Shown piece by piece: positions 53,306 through 61,907 of a stretch of DNA of 64,000 nt. The position numbers and the translations under genes were made by a program. The notes beneath the pieces are model-generated. The model worked only from the letters and a program-made list of their open reading frames with translations, searched no databases and was not told where the DNA came from. This DNA is from Alitiscatomonas aceti (GTDB lineage Bacteria; Bacillota; Clostridia; Lachnospirales; Lachnospiraceae). Location of the stretch: contig NZ_JAOQJF010000012.1 of assembly GCF_025567195.1 (NCBI RefSeq), forward strand, positions 1-64,000. The letters run 5' to 3'. Each line of letters opens with the position of its first letter. Positions within the stretch are counted from its first letter, which is position 1.

Positions 53306-54247
53306 ATGGAACAGCTTAAGACAAACTGGGAAAGCATTGGCCTGTCCAACGATTTCCTTTTCGGAAAGATTATGAGGAAACCGGCCCTTTGTAAACGTAT
53401 GCTGGAGATCATCCTGGGCGTTAAGATCGATCGCCTGGAGTATCTGGAATCACAGAAAAGTATCGATGAGGAGTGGGATGCCAGGAGTATCCGCCTGGAT
53501 ATCTATGTGCAGGACAACCGGGAGGTCGCTTATAATATCGAGATCCAGACCACGAATACTGGAGACCTGCCCAAACGGAGCCGCTACTACCAGTCTGTGC
53601 TGGATATGCAGCAGCTGAACAAAGGGGAGCGGTACAAAAATCTGAAGCGGACCTATATTATCTTCATCTGTACCTTTGACCTTTTCAGAATGGGCCGCCA
53701 TGTGTATACGTTTGAAAACCAGTGCCGGGAGGACGGCTCCCTGCGGCTGGAGGATGACACGTACAAACTGTTTCTGAATACGGAAGGAGTCATGGACGAT
53801 GTCAGCACAGATCTGAAGGCCTTTCTGGACTACATGGGAGGCCGCCCATCAGATCATGCGTTTGTGAAGGTACTGAATGATGAGGTGATTTTGGCAAAAC
53901 ATAACAAAGAATGGAGGCGGGAATATATGACATTGCTGATGCGTGACCAGGAAAATATTGATAAAGGACGGGAGCAAGGATTGAAAGAAGGACGGGAGCA
54001 GGGACTGGAAGAAGGACGGGAGCAGGGATTGAAAGAAGGACGGGAGCAGGGACTGGAAGAAGGACGGGAGCAGGGGCTGGAAGAAGGACGGGAGCAGGGA
54101 CTGGAAGAAGGACGGGAAAAGGGCGAAGGCCGCTTTGCTGAACTTACGCAGAGGCTCCTTCAAGATAAACGTTATATAGATCTGGAAAAAAGCGCGACTG
54201 ATCCAGAATACCGCCAGAGGCTATATGAGGAATACCGTATTCTGTAA
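53306..54247 (+). CDS. Rpn/PD-(D/E)xK family nuclease-transposase-like protein
   Basis: The 313-residue protein starts MEQLKTNWESIGLSNDFLFG, the Rpn-family start. It has the nuclease core with RLDIYVQDNREVAYNIEIQT (D...ExQ) and RSRYYQSVLDMQQLNKGERY. After about residue 220 there are six and a part copies of GREQGLEE-like units, then ELTQRLLQDKRY and a conserved tail. Rpn proteins nick or cut DNA and promote RecA-independent recombination in E. coli relatives. GGAGG precedes the ATG at 53306. A truncated copy follows. Confidence 0.8.
   Translation: MEQLKTNWESIGLSNDFLFGKIMRKPALCKRMLEIILGVKIDRLEYLESQKSIDEEWDARSIRLDIYVQDNREVAYNIEIQTTNTGDLPKRSRYYQSVLDMQQLNKGERYKNLKRTYIIFICTFDLFRMGRHVYTFENQCREDGSLRLEDDTYKLFLNTEGVMDDVSTDLKAFLDYMGGRPSDHAFVKVLNDEVILAKHNKEWRREYMTLLMRDQENIDKGREQGLKEGREQGLEEGREQGLKEGREQGLEEGREQGLEEGREQGLEEGREKGEGRFAELTQRLLQDKRYIDLEKSATDPEYRQRLYEEYRIL
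53966..54127 (+). repeat. 24-bp tandem repeat in the rpn gene
   Basis: Six full units of the type GGACGGGAGCAGGGACTGGA plus AGAA and a part seventh (from 54110). Units differ at a few positions (ATTGAAA versus ACTGGAA). A multiple of three, so copy changes keep the frame. Confidence 0.9.
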
Positions 54248-54389
54248 CTGTCCTTTTACCTTTCAAACATCTGTTCCTTACGATGGACAAACTTTAATGC
54301 TGGTGTGAATTTCTCATCAGTATATGCGTTTATACGGGCATTGCTTAACTTTTTTCACGTTCCAAAATCGAAGATGAAAAAATTTCTAG

Positions 54390-54719
54390 GTGCTTGTGAA
54401 GGTACTGAACGACGAGGTGGCCTTGGCGAAGCAAAACAAGGAATGGAGGCGGGAATATATGACATTGCTGATGCGTGACCAGGAAAATATTGATAAAGGA
54501 CGGGAACAAGGACTAGAAGAAGGACGAGAGCAGGAATTGGAAGAAGGACGGAAAGAAGGATTGCAAGAGGGGCTGAAACAAGGAATTGAGCAGGGGGAGG
54601 GCCGTATTACGGAACTTATGCAGAAACTCCTTTAAGATAAGCGTTATATGGATATGGAAAAAGTGATATCTGCCCCGAGATATCGCCAAAAACTGTATGA
54701 GGAATACCATGTTCTGTGA
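54390..54719 (+). pseudogene. 5'-truncated second rpn copy with internal stop
   Basis: The stretch matches the end of the rpn gene at 53306: VKVLNDEVALAKQNKEWRRE, MTLLMRDQENIDKG, then fewer GREQGLEE-like units and ELMQKLL. A TAA at 54633-54635 stands where the full copy has CAA; reading on gives DKRYMDMEKVISAPRYRQKL and YEEYHVL before TGA at 54717-54719. The nuclease core is absent. Confidence 0.75.
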
Positions 54720-54764
54720 AGATCTCCTCGTCTTTATCAAAATATTTTTATCTGACTGTATTTG

Positions 54765-54814
54765 ACACAGATATAAATTTCAAGCTGGTTTAGGAATTTA
54801 TATCTGTGTTTTTT
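54765..54814 (+). terminator. terminator after the rpn remnant
   Basis: ACACAGATATAAATT (54765-54779) pairs perfectly with AATTTATATCTGTGT (54795-54809), followed by TTTTT. Confidence 0.8.
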
Positions 54815-55080
54815 AATGATCATAATTAAATTTAACATAAGTGGCTCTGTAAGGGCTGCTCTACATAGTAATTTTTATGTATAGGTCAGATATGAAGTCC
54901 AGATTAAAATTGCTGTATCTGACAGGTATAAAACGATATTGTTTTAGGAATTAGTGTAGTATATGTATTATATTAAATTCTGTATTTTTAAAAGTATACT
55001 ATCGCTCATAGACTATTTTCTCTCTACTTTCTTAAGGAATTATTAATTTGGGTATTTTCTGCAAATTCCGATAATTTCTC
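54815..55080. other. non-coding AT-rich interval
   Basis: No gene is seen. An 8-bp inverted repeat GTCAGATA (54885-54892) / TATCTGAC (54916-54923) is present. The conserved leader of wall-repeat copy 2 begins at about 55060. Confidence 0.6.
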
Positions 55081-55163
55081 TTATAAGAAGTATAATGTTC
55101 CTCGTAATGCAATTAGGAATTTCAAAAAAGTTTCAAAAAGAAAAAAAGGAGAGTGCATTAATT

Positions 55164-56870
55164 ATGAGAAAGCAGACTAAAATTGCTGCCGTAGTATCCG
55201 CAGCAGCTCTGTTAGCATTAGGCGCTTCCATCACATCCTTCGCAGCTGCAAAGGGCACCTGGATGATGGTTGATGGTGAGTGGTACTGCTACGACAAGAA
55301 TGGCGATGTATATGAGAACACCTTCTGCTCCAGCAATGGTAAGGAGTACTATGTAGGCGACGACGGAATGCTCGTTCGTTCCAGCTGGGTAGAGTATGAC
55401 GGAGATTACTACTTCGTAAACTCCAGCGGTGCAAAGATCGTAAACGACTGGAGATTAACAACCCCGTACGAGGACGAGGATGCAGATGAGGAGTGGTTCT
55501 ACTTCCAGTCCACAGGTAAGAGAGCAGACAACAAGAAGATCCTTTACAAGGGAAGCACCTTCTTCTTCGATGCTGACGGTAAGATGCTGACTGGCTGGGT
55601 AACAGCTGACGGCGACCAGGTTGTAAACGAAGAGAACAGCATTAACACAAGCACAACAAGCCCGACCTATTACTGCGATGAGACCGGTGCCCGTGTAGAA
55701 TCCGGCTGGGTATACACCACAGCTCCGTCCACACCGGATGATGATGCAGATGCAGATGAGTACTGGTACTACTTAAAGTCCAGCGGTAAAGTCGCAACTG
55801 GTAAGCAGTCCAACGTTAAGGGCCAGGGATTCGTATTTGGTAACATGGATGAGAACCGTGGTCAGATGCTGACTGGCTGGGTTGCCGGAACCAAAGTAGA
55901 CAAGGACGCTGATATGCTTTACAAGGAAATCGGCGGTGAGGATAGTGATGAAGTATTAAGTACTTATGTTAAGGATACAAGTGCAGATGCTGAAGAGGGT
56001 AACGATGCAGTTGTATACTATTGTATGTACGATGAAGACAAAGCAGATGGTCACATCCAGAAAAACAAATGGAGAAAGACATGGGCTCCAAAAGACGCAT
56101 ACGAAGAGGATGAGGATGCTGACAAGTTCTGGTACTGGATTGAGAAAGATGGAAAAGTCTACATTCCGAACGGTAACGATGTCAAAGCTACTGGTATTGA
56201 ATATGAGTTAGGCGATGGAACAATGGACCAGGGTGATCAGTTTAATTTCGCCAAGAAGAAAATTAATTCCAAAGACTACTTCTTCAACGAAGAAGGTGCA
56301 ATGGTTTCTGACTTTGTAAGCGTTGTTAAGTCCCTTGATCCGTCTGTAATCAGCGAGGGAATGTATTATTTCGGTGGTTCTGATGACGGCTCCATGAAGA
56401 CCGGTTCCCAGACTGTTAAAGATGACAACGGTGACTCCTTCAAGTTCTACTTTGGAACCAAGGATAATGGTACCACTGGCGAAGTAAAAGGTAAAGGTGT
56501 TACCGGTAATAAGAACAACAAACTGTACTACATGGGTCATCTTGTAGCAGCTCAGGACTATAAGTATCAGCCGGTATTTATGGATGTTGCTGGAAACGGC
56601 GAAGAAGCTACATTTATTGTAAATCAGAACGGTTCTATCCAGCACTCTGCTCTTGAGTACAAAGAAGATGGGGATATCCTGATTGATGCTAAAACAAATA
56701 AGGTTGAGTTTAAAACAAAGAACTCTAGCAGTAAGGTATGGGATAAATACTCTGTTGAAAAGGGAAGCTTAATTATCAATGTTGAAGATATTGATGAGAA
56801 GGACGTAATGCCGATCAGCACAGACGTAATTGCTTCTGGCAGTGTTGCTAGCGGTAGCAAACCTCAGTAG
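55164..56870 (+). CDS. secreted cell-wall-binding repeat protein, copy 2
   Basis: The 568-residue paralogue has the same signal peptide and the same first approximately 165 residues as copy 1. The middle differs (INTSTTSPTYYCDETGA; KVDKDADMLYKEIGGEDSDE) and includes an insert DTSADAEEGNDAVVYYCMY. The C-terminal end is distinct, with ASGSVASGSKPQ. AAGGAGAG precedes the ATG at 55164. Promoter, leader and terminator are the shared versions. Predicted to be exported and wall-bound; no enzyme domain. Confidence 0.75.
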   Translation: MRKQTKIAAVVSAAALLALGASITSFAAAKGTWMMVDGEWYCYDKNGDVYENTFCSSNGKEYYVGDDGMLVRSSWVEYDGDYYFVNSSGAKIVNDWRLTTPYEDEDADEEWFYFQSTGKRADNKKILYKGSTFFFDADGKMLTGWVTADGDQVVNEENSINTSTTSPTYYCDETGARVESGWVYTTAPSTPDDDADADEYWYYLKSSGKVATGKQSNVKGQGFVFGNMDENRGQMLTGWVAGTKVDKDADMLYKEIGGEDSDEVLSTYVKDTSADAEEGNDAVVYYCMYDEDKADGHIQKNKWRKTWAPKDAYEEDEDADKFWYWIEKDGKVYIPNGNDVKATGIEYELGDGTMDQGDQFNFAKKKINSKDYFFNEEGAMVSDFVSVVKSLDPSVISEGMYYFGGSDDGSMKTGSQTVKDDNGDSFKFYFGTKDNGTTGEVKGKGVTGNKNNKLYYMGHLVAAQDYKYQPVFMDVAGNGEEATFIVNQNGSIQHSALEYKEDGDILIDAKTNKVEFKTKNSSSKVWDKYSVEKGSLIINVEDIDEKDVMPISTDVIASGSVASGSKPQ

Positions 56871-56913
56871 TAAGCAAGTTTCCTAAATTCAGAAAAATTT
56901 CTAATTGCAACAC

Positions 56914-56943
56914 ACGGACGGGAGTTATTTCCCGTCCGTTTTG
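56914..56943 (+). terminator. terminator after wall-repeat copy 2
   Basis: ACGGACGGGAG TTAT TTCCCGTCCGT then TTTGC (one G-U pair). Confidence 0.85.
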
Positions 56944-57102
56944 CTATCACACATCCAGGATGATTTTCTTGGTTGCCCTTTATTCAACTAGACCGTACAT
57001 TCTAAGTAAATGGGACAGAAACAGCCTCCCGCAGCAAACAATTCCTATAAAAACAGAGACGCCCCTCTCAGAGCGCCTCTATAGTCTTAATAAGATTCTG
57101 TT

Positions 57103-57453
57103 TTATTCTTCGTCCTCGTCGCCCTCACACCAATATAACCGCATCATATCAAGGAATGCTTTATTGGTCGGTTTTGAAACTAAATGACGGCCCGCGATTT
57201 TATCCAGATATCTATGGTTATCCGTTTTCCATAATTTAGCGATAAAGGTCCTTAAATTCCTTTCAATACATATGGTTGTTGTATCCATGGCGTCGGCCAT
57301 GTCGAAATACATAGATTTTGATATACAGCATAAACGCATCGGATTATCCTTTAAGATATCCAAAGCCAGGTACAGGCATTCCTCCCCTAAAAAGTTATCT
57401 GCAATTCCTAAGTTTCTAATATCTTCATGAATTAATTGTCTATAATTTTTCAT
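57103..57453 (-). CDS. stand-alone Spo0A C-terminal-domain-like DNA-binding protein
   Basis: The 116-residue protein has LYLALDILKDNPMRLCCISK, MYFDMADAMDTTTICIERNLR and GRHLVSKPTNKAFLDMM, which align with the Spo0A effector domain (the TTPSRVERAIRHAI recognition helix and the KPTNSEFI end). There is no receiver domain. ATG 57453 has AAAGGAAG nine bases away; two earlier in-frame ATGs lack one. It lies between two oppositely oriented wall-repeat genes. It could regulate them or compete with Spo0A; this is conjecture. Confidence 0.7.
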   Translation of the reverse strand: MKNYRQLIHEDIRNLGIADNFLGEECLYLALDILKDNPMRLCCISKSMYFDMADAMDTTTICIERNLRTFIAKLWKTDNHRYLDKIAGRHLVSKPTNKAFLDMMRLYWCEGDEDEE

Positions 57454-57746
57454 TTGCTTAAACTTCCTTTTTAATAGTAATGTGGTCATTGATCCTAATA
57501 TAAAATTTACTCTCATCAGCAGAATAAAATAGCAAAGAAAAATACACCGCTAACTATTTTCACCGGTGTTCCCACTTTTATATAGTACTCTTTCTATCAA
57601 CACGATACGACATTACAATTCGACATTATACTATCATTTTGTTGATACTGCAAGCATATATAATACATAAAATAAAAATATCCTATATTTAACAGATTGG
57701 AAGTTTGTTTGAAGATTATCCGGAATTCATCAGAATTTTTGAAATA
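57454..57746. other. non-coding AT-rich interval
   Basis: No gene seen. It holds the upstream region of the Spo0A-C-like gene and the 3' flank of wall-repeat copy 3. No promoter near consensus was picked out with confidence. Confidence 0.5.
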
Positions 57747-57777
57747 GCAAAACGGACGGGAATTGTTTCCCGTCCGT
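57747..57777 (-). terminator. terminator after wall-repeat copy 3
   Basis: On the minus strand ACGGACGGGAA ACAA TTCCCGTCCGT then TTTGC, the same element as after copies 1 and 2. Confidence 0.88.
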
Positions 57778-57814
57778 GTGTTGCAATTAGAATTTCTTTT
57801 TTGAACCAGATAAA

Positions 57815-59497
57815 TTACTGAGCGTTAGCCGGAGAAGCGTCATCCGGTGTAGCCGGGTCATATACCTCGTTAATCGGCATTACAACTTTCTCATCAAGAA
57901 CTTCAACATTGATGATTAACTTATCTGCATTTTCCTCATCAAGTACAGAGTACTTATCCCAAACATTATCCTTGGTGTTCTTTGTTTTGAATGCAACTTT
58001 GTTTGTTTTAGCATCAATCAGGATATCTCCATCTTCTTTGTACTCAAGAGCAGAGTGCTGGATGGAACCATTCTGATTTACGATGAATAATGTATCGTCT
58101 TCACCATTATTGTCCATATCGTACCATACCGGCTGATATTTGTAATCCTCAGCTGCTACAAGATGTCCCATATAGTACAGCTTGTTGTTCTTATTACCGG
58201 TAACGCCTTTACCCTTTGCTTCGCCAGTAGTGTTATTGTCTTTGGTGCCAAAGTAGAACTTGAAGGAATCACCGTTATCATCCTTAACAGTCTGAGAACC
58301 AGTCTTCATAGAACCATCGCTGGAACCGCCGAAGTAGTACATACCTAAGTCAATTACATTGGCATCTTCTGTATGAACGACATTTACAAAGTCAGATAAC
58401 ATCTCGCCATCAGCATTAAAGAAGTAATCTTTGGAGTTGATTTTCTTTTTTGCAAAGCTAAACTGGCTACCATCAACTTCGAGGGCACCGTCGCCAAGAT
58501 CATAAGCATAACCAGTAGCCTTCATATCATCTGAATCCGGGATGTAAGCCTTACCGTCTTTTTCAAGCCAGTACCAGTACTTATCCTCATCCTCGTCTTC
58601 TTCATATGCGTCTTCCGGTCTCCAGGTCTTTCTCCATTTATTCTTCTGGATATGACCATCGGCCTTATCTTCGTCATACATGCAGTAATATACAACACCA
58701 TTAGAAGCATAATCGCTTAAATGAGCAACGCTGTCCTCGCCGCCAATCTCTTCGTATTTATAGGAATCACCATCTTTGGTTCCGCCTACCCAGTTTGTAA
58801 GCATCTGACCAAAGTTGTCATCCTTGTTACCAAATACAAAGCCCTGGCCCTTAACGTTGGACTGCTTGCCATTTGCAACCTTACCGCTGGATTTTAAGTA
58901 GTACCAGTACTCGTCTGCATCTGCATCGTCATCTGCTGTGGAAGGCTCTGTGGTGTATACCCAGCCAGACTCTACACGGGCACCAGTCTCGTCACAGTAG
59001 AAGGTGTAGTTTTTATCGATTGCGTTTTCTTCGTTTACAACGTCGTTGCCGTCAGCTGTTACCCAGCCAGTCAGCATCTTACCGTCAGCATCGAAGAAGA
59101 AAGTGCTTCCCTTGTAAAGGATCTTCTTGTTGTCTGCTCTCTTACCTGTGGACTGGAAGTAGAACCACTCCTCATCTGCATCCTCGTCCTCGTACGGGGT
59201 TGTTAATCTCCAGTCGTTTACGATCTTTGCACCGCTGGAGTTTACGAAGTAGTAATCTCCGTCATACTCTACCCAGCTGGAACGAACGAGCATTCCGTCG
59301 TCGCCTACATAGTACTCCTTACCATTGCTGGAGCAGAAGGTATTCTCATATACATCGCCATTCTTGTCGTAGCAGTACCACTCGCCATCTACCATCATCC
59401 AGGTGCCCTTTGCAGCTGCGAAGGATGTGATGGAAGCGCCTAATGCTAACAGAGCTGCTGCGGATACTACGGCAGCAATTTTAGTCTGCTTTCTCAT
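57815..59497 (-). CDS. secreted cell-wall-binding repeat protein, copy 3
   Basis: The 560-residue paralogue is on the opposite strand. It shares the signal peptide and first approximately 165 residues with copies 1 and 2. The variable middle reads NAIDKNYTFYCDETGARV and GGTKDGDSYKYEEIGG, and the end is NEVYDPATPDDASPANAQ. Start at 59497 with AAGGAGAG; the frame runs upstream through the leader and is not coding there. Copies 2 and 3 form a large inverted repeat around the Spo0A-C-like gene. Confidence 0.75.
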   Translation of the reverse strand: MRKQTKIAAVVSAAALLALGASITSFAAAKGTWMMVDGEWYCYDKNGDVYENTFCSSNGKEYYVGDDGMLVRSSWVEYDGDYYFVNSSGAKIVNDWRLTTPYEDEDADEEWFYFQSTGKRADNKKILYKGSTFFFDADGKMLTGWVTADGNDVVNEENAIDKNYTFYCDETGARVESGWVYTTEPSTADDDADADEYWYYLKSSGKVANGKQSNVKGQGFVFGNKDDNFGQMLTNWVGGTKDGDSYKYEEIGGEDSVAHLSDYASNGVVYYCMYDEDKADGHIQKNKWRKTWRPEDAYEEDEDEDKYWYWLEKDGKAYIPDSDDMKATGYAYDLGDGALEVDGSQFSFAKKKINSKDYFFNADGEMLSDFVNVVHTEDANVIDLGMYYFGGSSDGSMKTGSQTVKDDNGDSFKFYFGTKDNNTTGEAKGKGVTGNKNNKLYYMGHLVAAEDYKYQPVWYDMDNNGEDDTLFIVNQNGSIQHSALEYKEDGDILIDAKTNKVAFKTKNTKDNVWDKYSVLDEENADKLIINVEVLDEKVVMPINEVYDPATPDDASPANAQ

Positions 59498-59570
59498 AAT
59501 TAATGCACTCTCCTTTTTTTCTTTTTGAAACTTTTTTGAAATTCCTAATTGCATTACGAGGAACATTATA

Positions 59571-59807
59571 CTTCTTATAAGAGAAATTATCAATAGTTTT
59601 TTTACATTTTTCGCAAGTTTTGCAAAGGATGTAAGCTTTTGACTCCTCTGGGAAGTATTCCGTACCTCCGATACATCCACATTATAGTATAGTTTCTTAA
59701 GAATTTCCATAACTTTTATCTGTTTATTTTCTTACGGATTCTTTACGAAACTTCATTTTTATGGCTATATTGTACTTATATTGGTACAATCCTTCATTTT
59801 TACCCTC
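59571..59807. other. non-coding region between copy 3 and the licCA-like gene
   Basis: This divergent intergenic stretch has the upstream side of the copy 3 promoter and is AT-rich near 59700-59800. No gene seen. Confidence 0.5.
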
Positions 59808-59835
59808 TTGCAATTTCAATTTGGTATGGTATAAT
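59808..59835 (+). promoter_or_regulatory. promoter of the HTH-LicC-LicA gene
   Basis: TTGCAA (59808-59813), 16-base spacer, TATAAT (59830-59835) with TGG before it (extended -10). The leader to the ATG is about 75 bases. Confidence 0.65.
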
Positions 59836-59917
59836 GTTCATATATTTAATTTTATTGTTTTTTTTGAACATGTAATTTTCATCTGCTTTCGTTCAATTTC
59901 TATGGAGGAATACGATT

Positions 59918-61762
59918 ATGGATCGTTTTGGACTGCTGTGCAGAAATATTTATGAGAAGAAAAGGGTCACTCAGAGGGAACTGGCGGCAGCCATGGACCT
60001 TTCCCTGGGGACTTGCAACCACCTGATCCGGGATGCCCTGGCCGATGGACTGATCGCCCTGGATCCCCAGACGGGAGAATATTCCTTATTAAAGAAGGGT
60101 GTGGAGCTGCTCCAGAAATACCGGGTCAACAGCGCCGTCATCCTGGCGGCGGGCTTTGGCTCCCGTTTTGTTCCATTAACCTTTGAAACGCCGAAAGGGC
60201 TTCTGGAGGTGTTCGGAGAACGCATGATCGAGCGTCAGATCAGCCAGCTCCACGAGGCCGGGATCATGGATATCACCATCGTGGTGGGGTATCTGAAGGA
60301 GAAATTTGAGTACCTCATTGATAAATTCGGCGTAAAGCTGCTTTACAACCCGGAATACCACAATAAGAACACACTGACCACCGTTTACCGGGCCCGGGAC
60401 TGCTTCAAGGGAAAAAACACGTATCTTTTATCCTCAGATAACTGGATCCGCGAAAACATGTACCATACATACGAGTGCGGCGCATGGTATTCTTCTGTAT
60501 ATATGGAAGGTGCCACCTCTGAATGGTGCCTGGAGGCCAGCAAAAAGGGGCTGCTCACCGGAGTGGCCGTAGGCGGCTCTGATTCCTGGGTCATGTACGG
60601 GCCGGTTTACTTTTCCCGGGAATTTTCCGAGGAGTTTTTCCCCGTGCTGGAAAAATATTATGAGACCCCCGGAACCGAGCAGATGTACTGGGAACAGGTT
60701 CTGGCAGACCTGCTGAATAGAACGGCAGGAGAACACGTTCCGTCCATGGCAAAGTACCCGGCTCCCAAAATGTACATCAACCGTCAGCCGGAAAACCAGG
60801 TGTATGAGTTCGAGAACCTGGAGGAGCTGCGGGTATTCGATGAAAAGTACCGGAACAATTCCAACAATGCGGCCATGGAGCTGGTGGCAGAAGTCCTCCA
60901 TATCCCGGAATCCGAGGTGACCGATCTGAAATGCCTGAAGACAGGCATGACCAATAAATCATTCCTTTTTAAAGCCAGGGAGCGGTCGTATATCTGCCGG
61001 ATCCCGGGGCCTGGAACCGATCTTCTCATCAACCGGGCCCAGGAAAAAGCCGTTTATGACGCCATCAAGTCCCTGGGGATCTCTGAGCATGTGATCTACA
61101 TGAGCGGCGACACGGGTTATAAGATCTCTGAGTTTTATGAAGGCGCGCGGAATGGAGATCCCAGGAGCTGGCAGGACGTGGCCCGGTGTATGGAGCTGGT
61201 CCATCGCCTCCATAATTCCGGGATCCAGGTGGATCATTCCTTCGATATGAGAGAGCGGATCGACTTTTATGAGTCCATCTGTAAGGGATATGAAAAAAAT
61301 CTTTTTGAGGATTACGATCATGTGCGCGGCCACATGAACACGCTTTTAAAGCGTCTGGGCCGTCTGGACCGCAAAAAGACCCTCTGCCACATTGACAGCG
61401 TCTGTGATAACTTCCTTTTCCTGCCGGATGGCGGGATCCGGCTCATCGACTGGGAGTACGCCGGAATGTGCGACCCCATGATCGATGTCAGCATGGCTGC
61501 GATTTATTCTTATTATAATGAGGAAGAGGCTGAAAAGCTCCTTGCCATATATTGCAGCGGAAATATCTCTGCCGAGGACCGGTTCGTTTATTATTCCTAT
61601 ATTGCCCTGGGCGGCTTTTTATGGTGCCTGTGGGCCGTATACAAAAGCAGTATCGGCGAAGAATTTGGAGAATACACGCTGATCATGTACCGGTACGCCA
61701 AGGAGTACTATAAAAAGATCGTTACCGATCCGGCCTTTCTCCTGATCGGGTCTGATTTTTAA
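59918..61762 (+). CDS. HTH-LicC-LicA fusion: choline-phosphate cytidylyltransferase and choline kinase
   Basis: The 614-residue protein has a winged-helix start (about 1-65; RVTQRELAAAMDLSLGTCNH), then a LicC-type nucleotidyltransferase (about 70-300; ILAAGFGSRFVPLTF, TPKGLLEVFG). A LicA-type kinase (about 325-610) follows, with CLKTGMTNKSF, the catalytic CHIDSVCDNFLF and metal-binding LIDWEYAGMCDP. It should phosphorylate choline and make CDP-choline for decorating wall polymers. No LicD transferase or choline importer is in the window. GGAGG precedes the ATG. The wall-binding repeat genes on both sides fit this role. The HTH may sense DNA or be structural. Confidence 0.82.
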   Translation: MDRFGLLCRNIYEKKRVTQRELAAAMDLSLGTCNHLIRDALADGLIALDPQTGEYSLLKKGVELLQKYRVNSAVILAAGFGSRFVPLTFETPKGLLEVFGERMIERQISQLHEAGIMDITIVVGYLKEKFEYLIDKFGVKLLYNPEYHNKNTLTTVYRARDCFKGKNTYLLSSDNWIRENMYHTYECGAWYSSVYMEGATSEWCLEASKKGLLTGVAVGGSDSWVMYGPVYFSREFSEEFFPVLEKYYETPGTEQMYWEQVLADLLNRTAGEHVPSMAKYPAPKMYINRQPENQVYEFENLEELRVFDEKYRNNSNNAAMELVAEVLHIPESEVTDLKCLKTGMTNKSFLFKARERSYICRIPGPGTDLLINRAQEKAVYDAIKSLGISEHVIYMSGDTGYKISEFYEGARNGDPRSWQDVARCMELVHRLHNSGIQVDHSFDMRERIDFYESICKGYEKNLFEDYDHVRGHMNTLLKRLGRLDRKKTLCHIDSVCDNFLFLPDGGIRLIDWEYAGMCDPMIDVSMAAIYSYYNEEEAEKLLAIYCSGNISAEDRFVYYSYIALGGFLWCLWAVYKSSIGEEFGEYTLIMYRYAKEYYKKIVTDPAFLLIGSDF

Positions 61763-61852
61763 ATTTGTCCCGGAATTCCGGAAAATGTGGCAGAACTCCG
61801 GGATTTTGGCCCACTTTTGTAATAAATTATTCAAGACTCCATTGGGATTATA

Positions 61853-61861
61853 TGGTATAAT
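61853..61861 (+). promoter_or_regulatory. extended -10 promoter of the GH25 gene
   Basis: TGGTATAAT (61853-61861); no clear -35. About 47 bases upstream of the GH25 start codon. Confidence 0.5.
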
Positions 61862-61907
61862 CAACATAGAAGTTTTTCGGAACTATTTTACCATGAGGGG
61901 GATTTCT

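Noticed and set aside
53966..54127. possible CRISPR-like repeat array
   Set aside because: The units are contiguous, in frame and without unique spacers; this is a coding tandem repeat.
53849..54163. minus-strand frame with LPSFFQS repeats
   Set aside because: It is the antisense shadow of the 24-bp repeats in the rpn gene and has no ribosome site.
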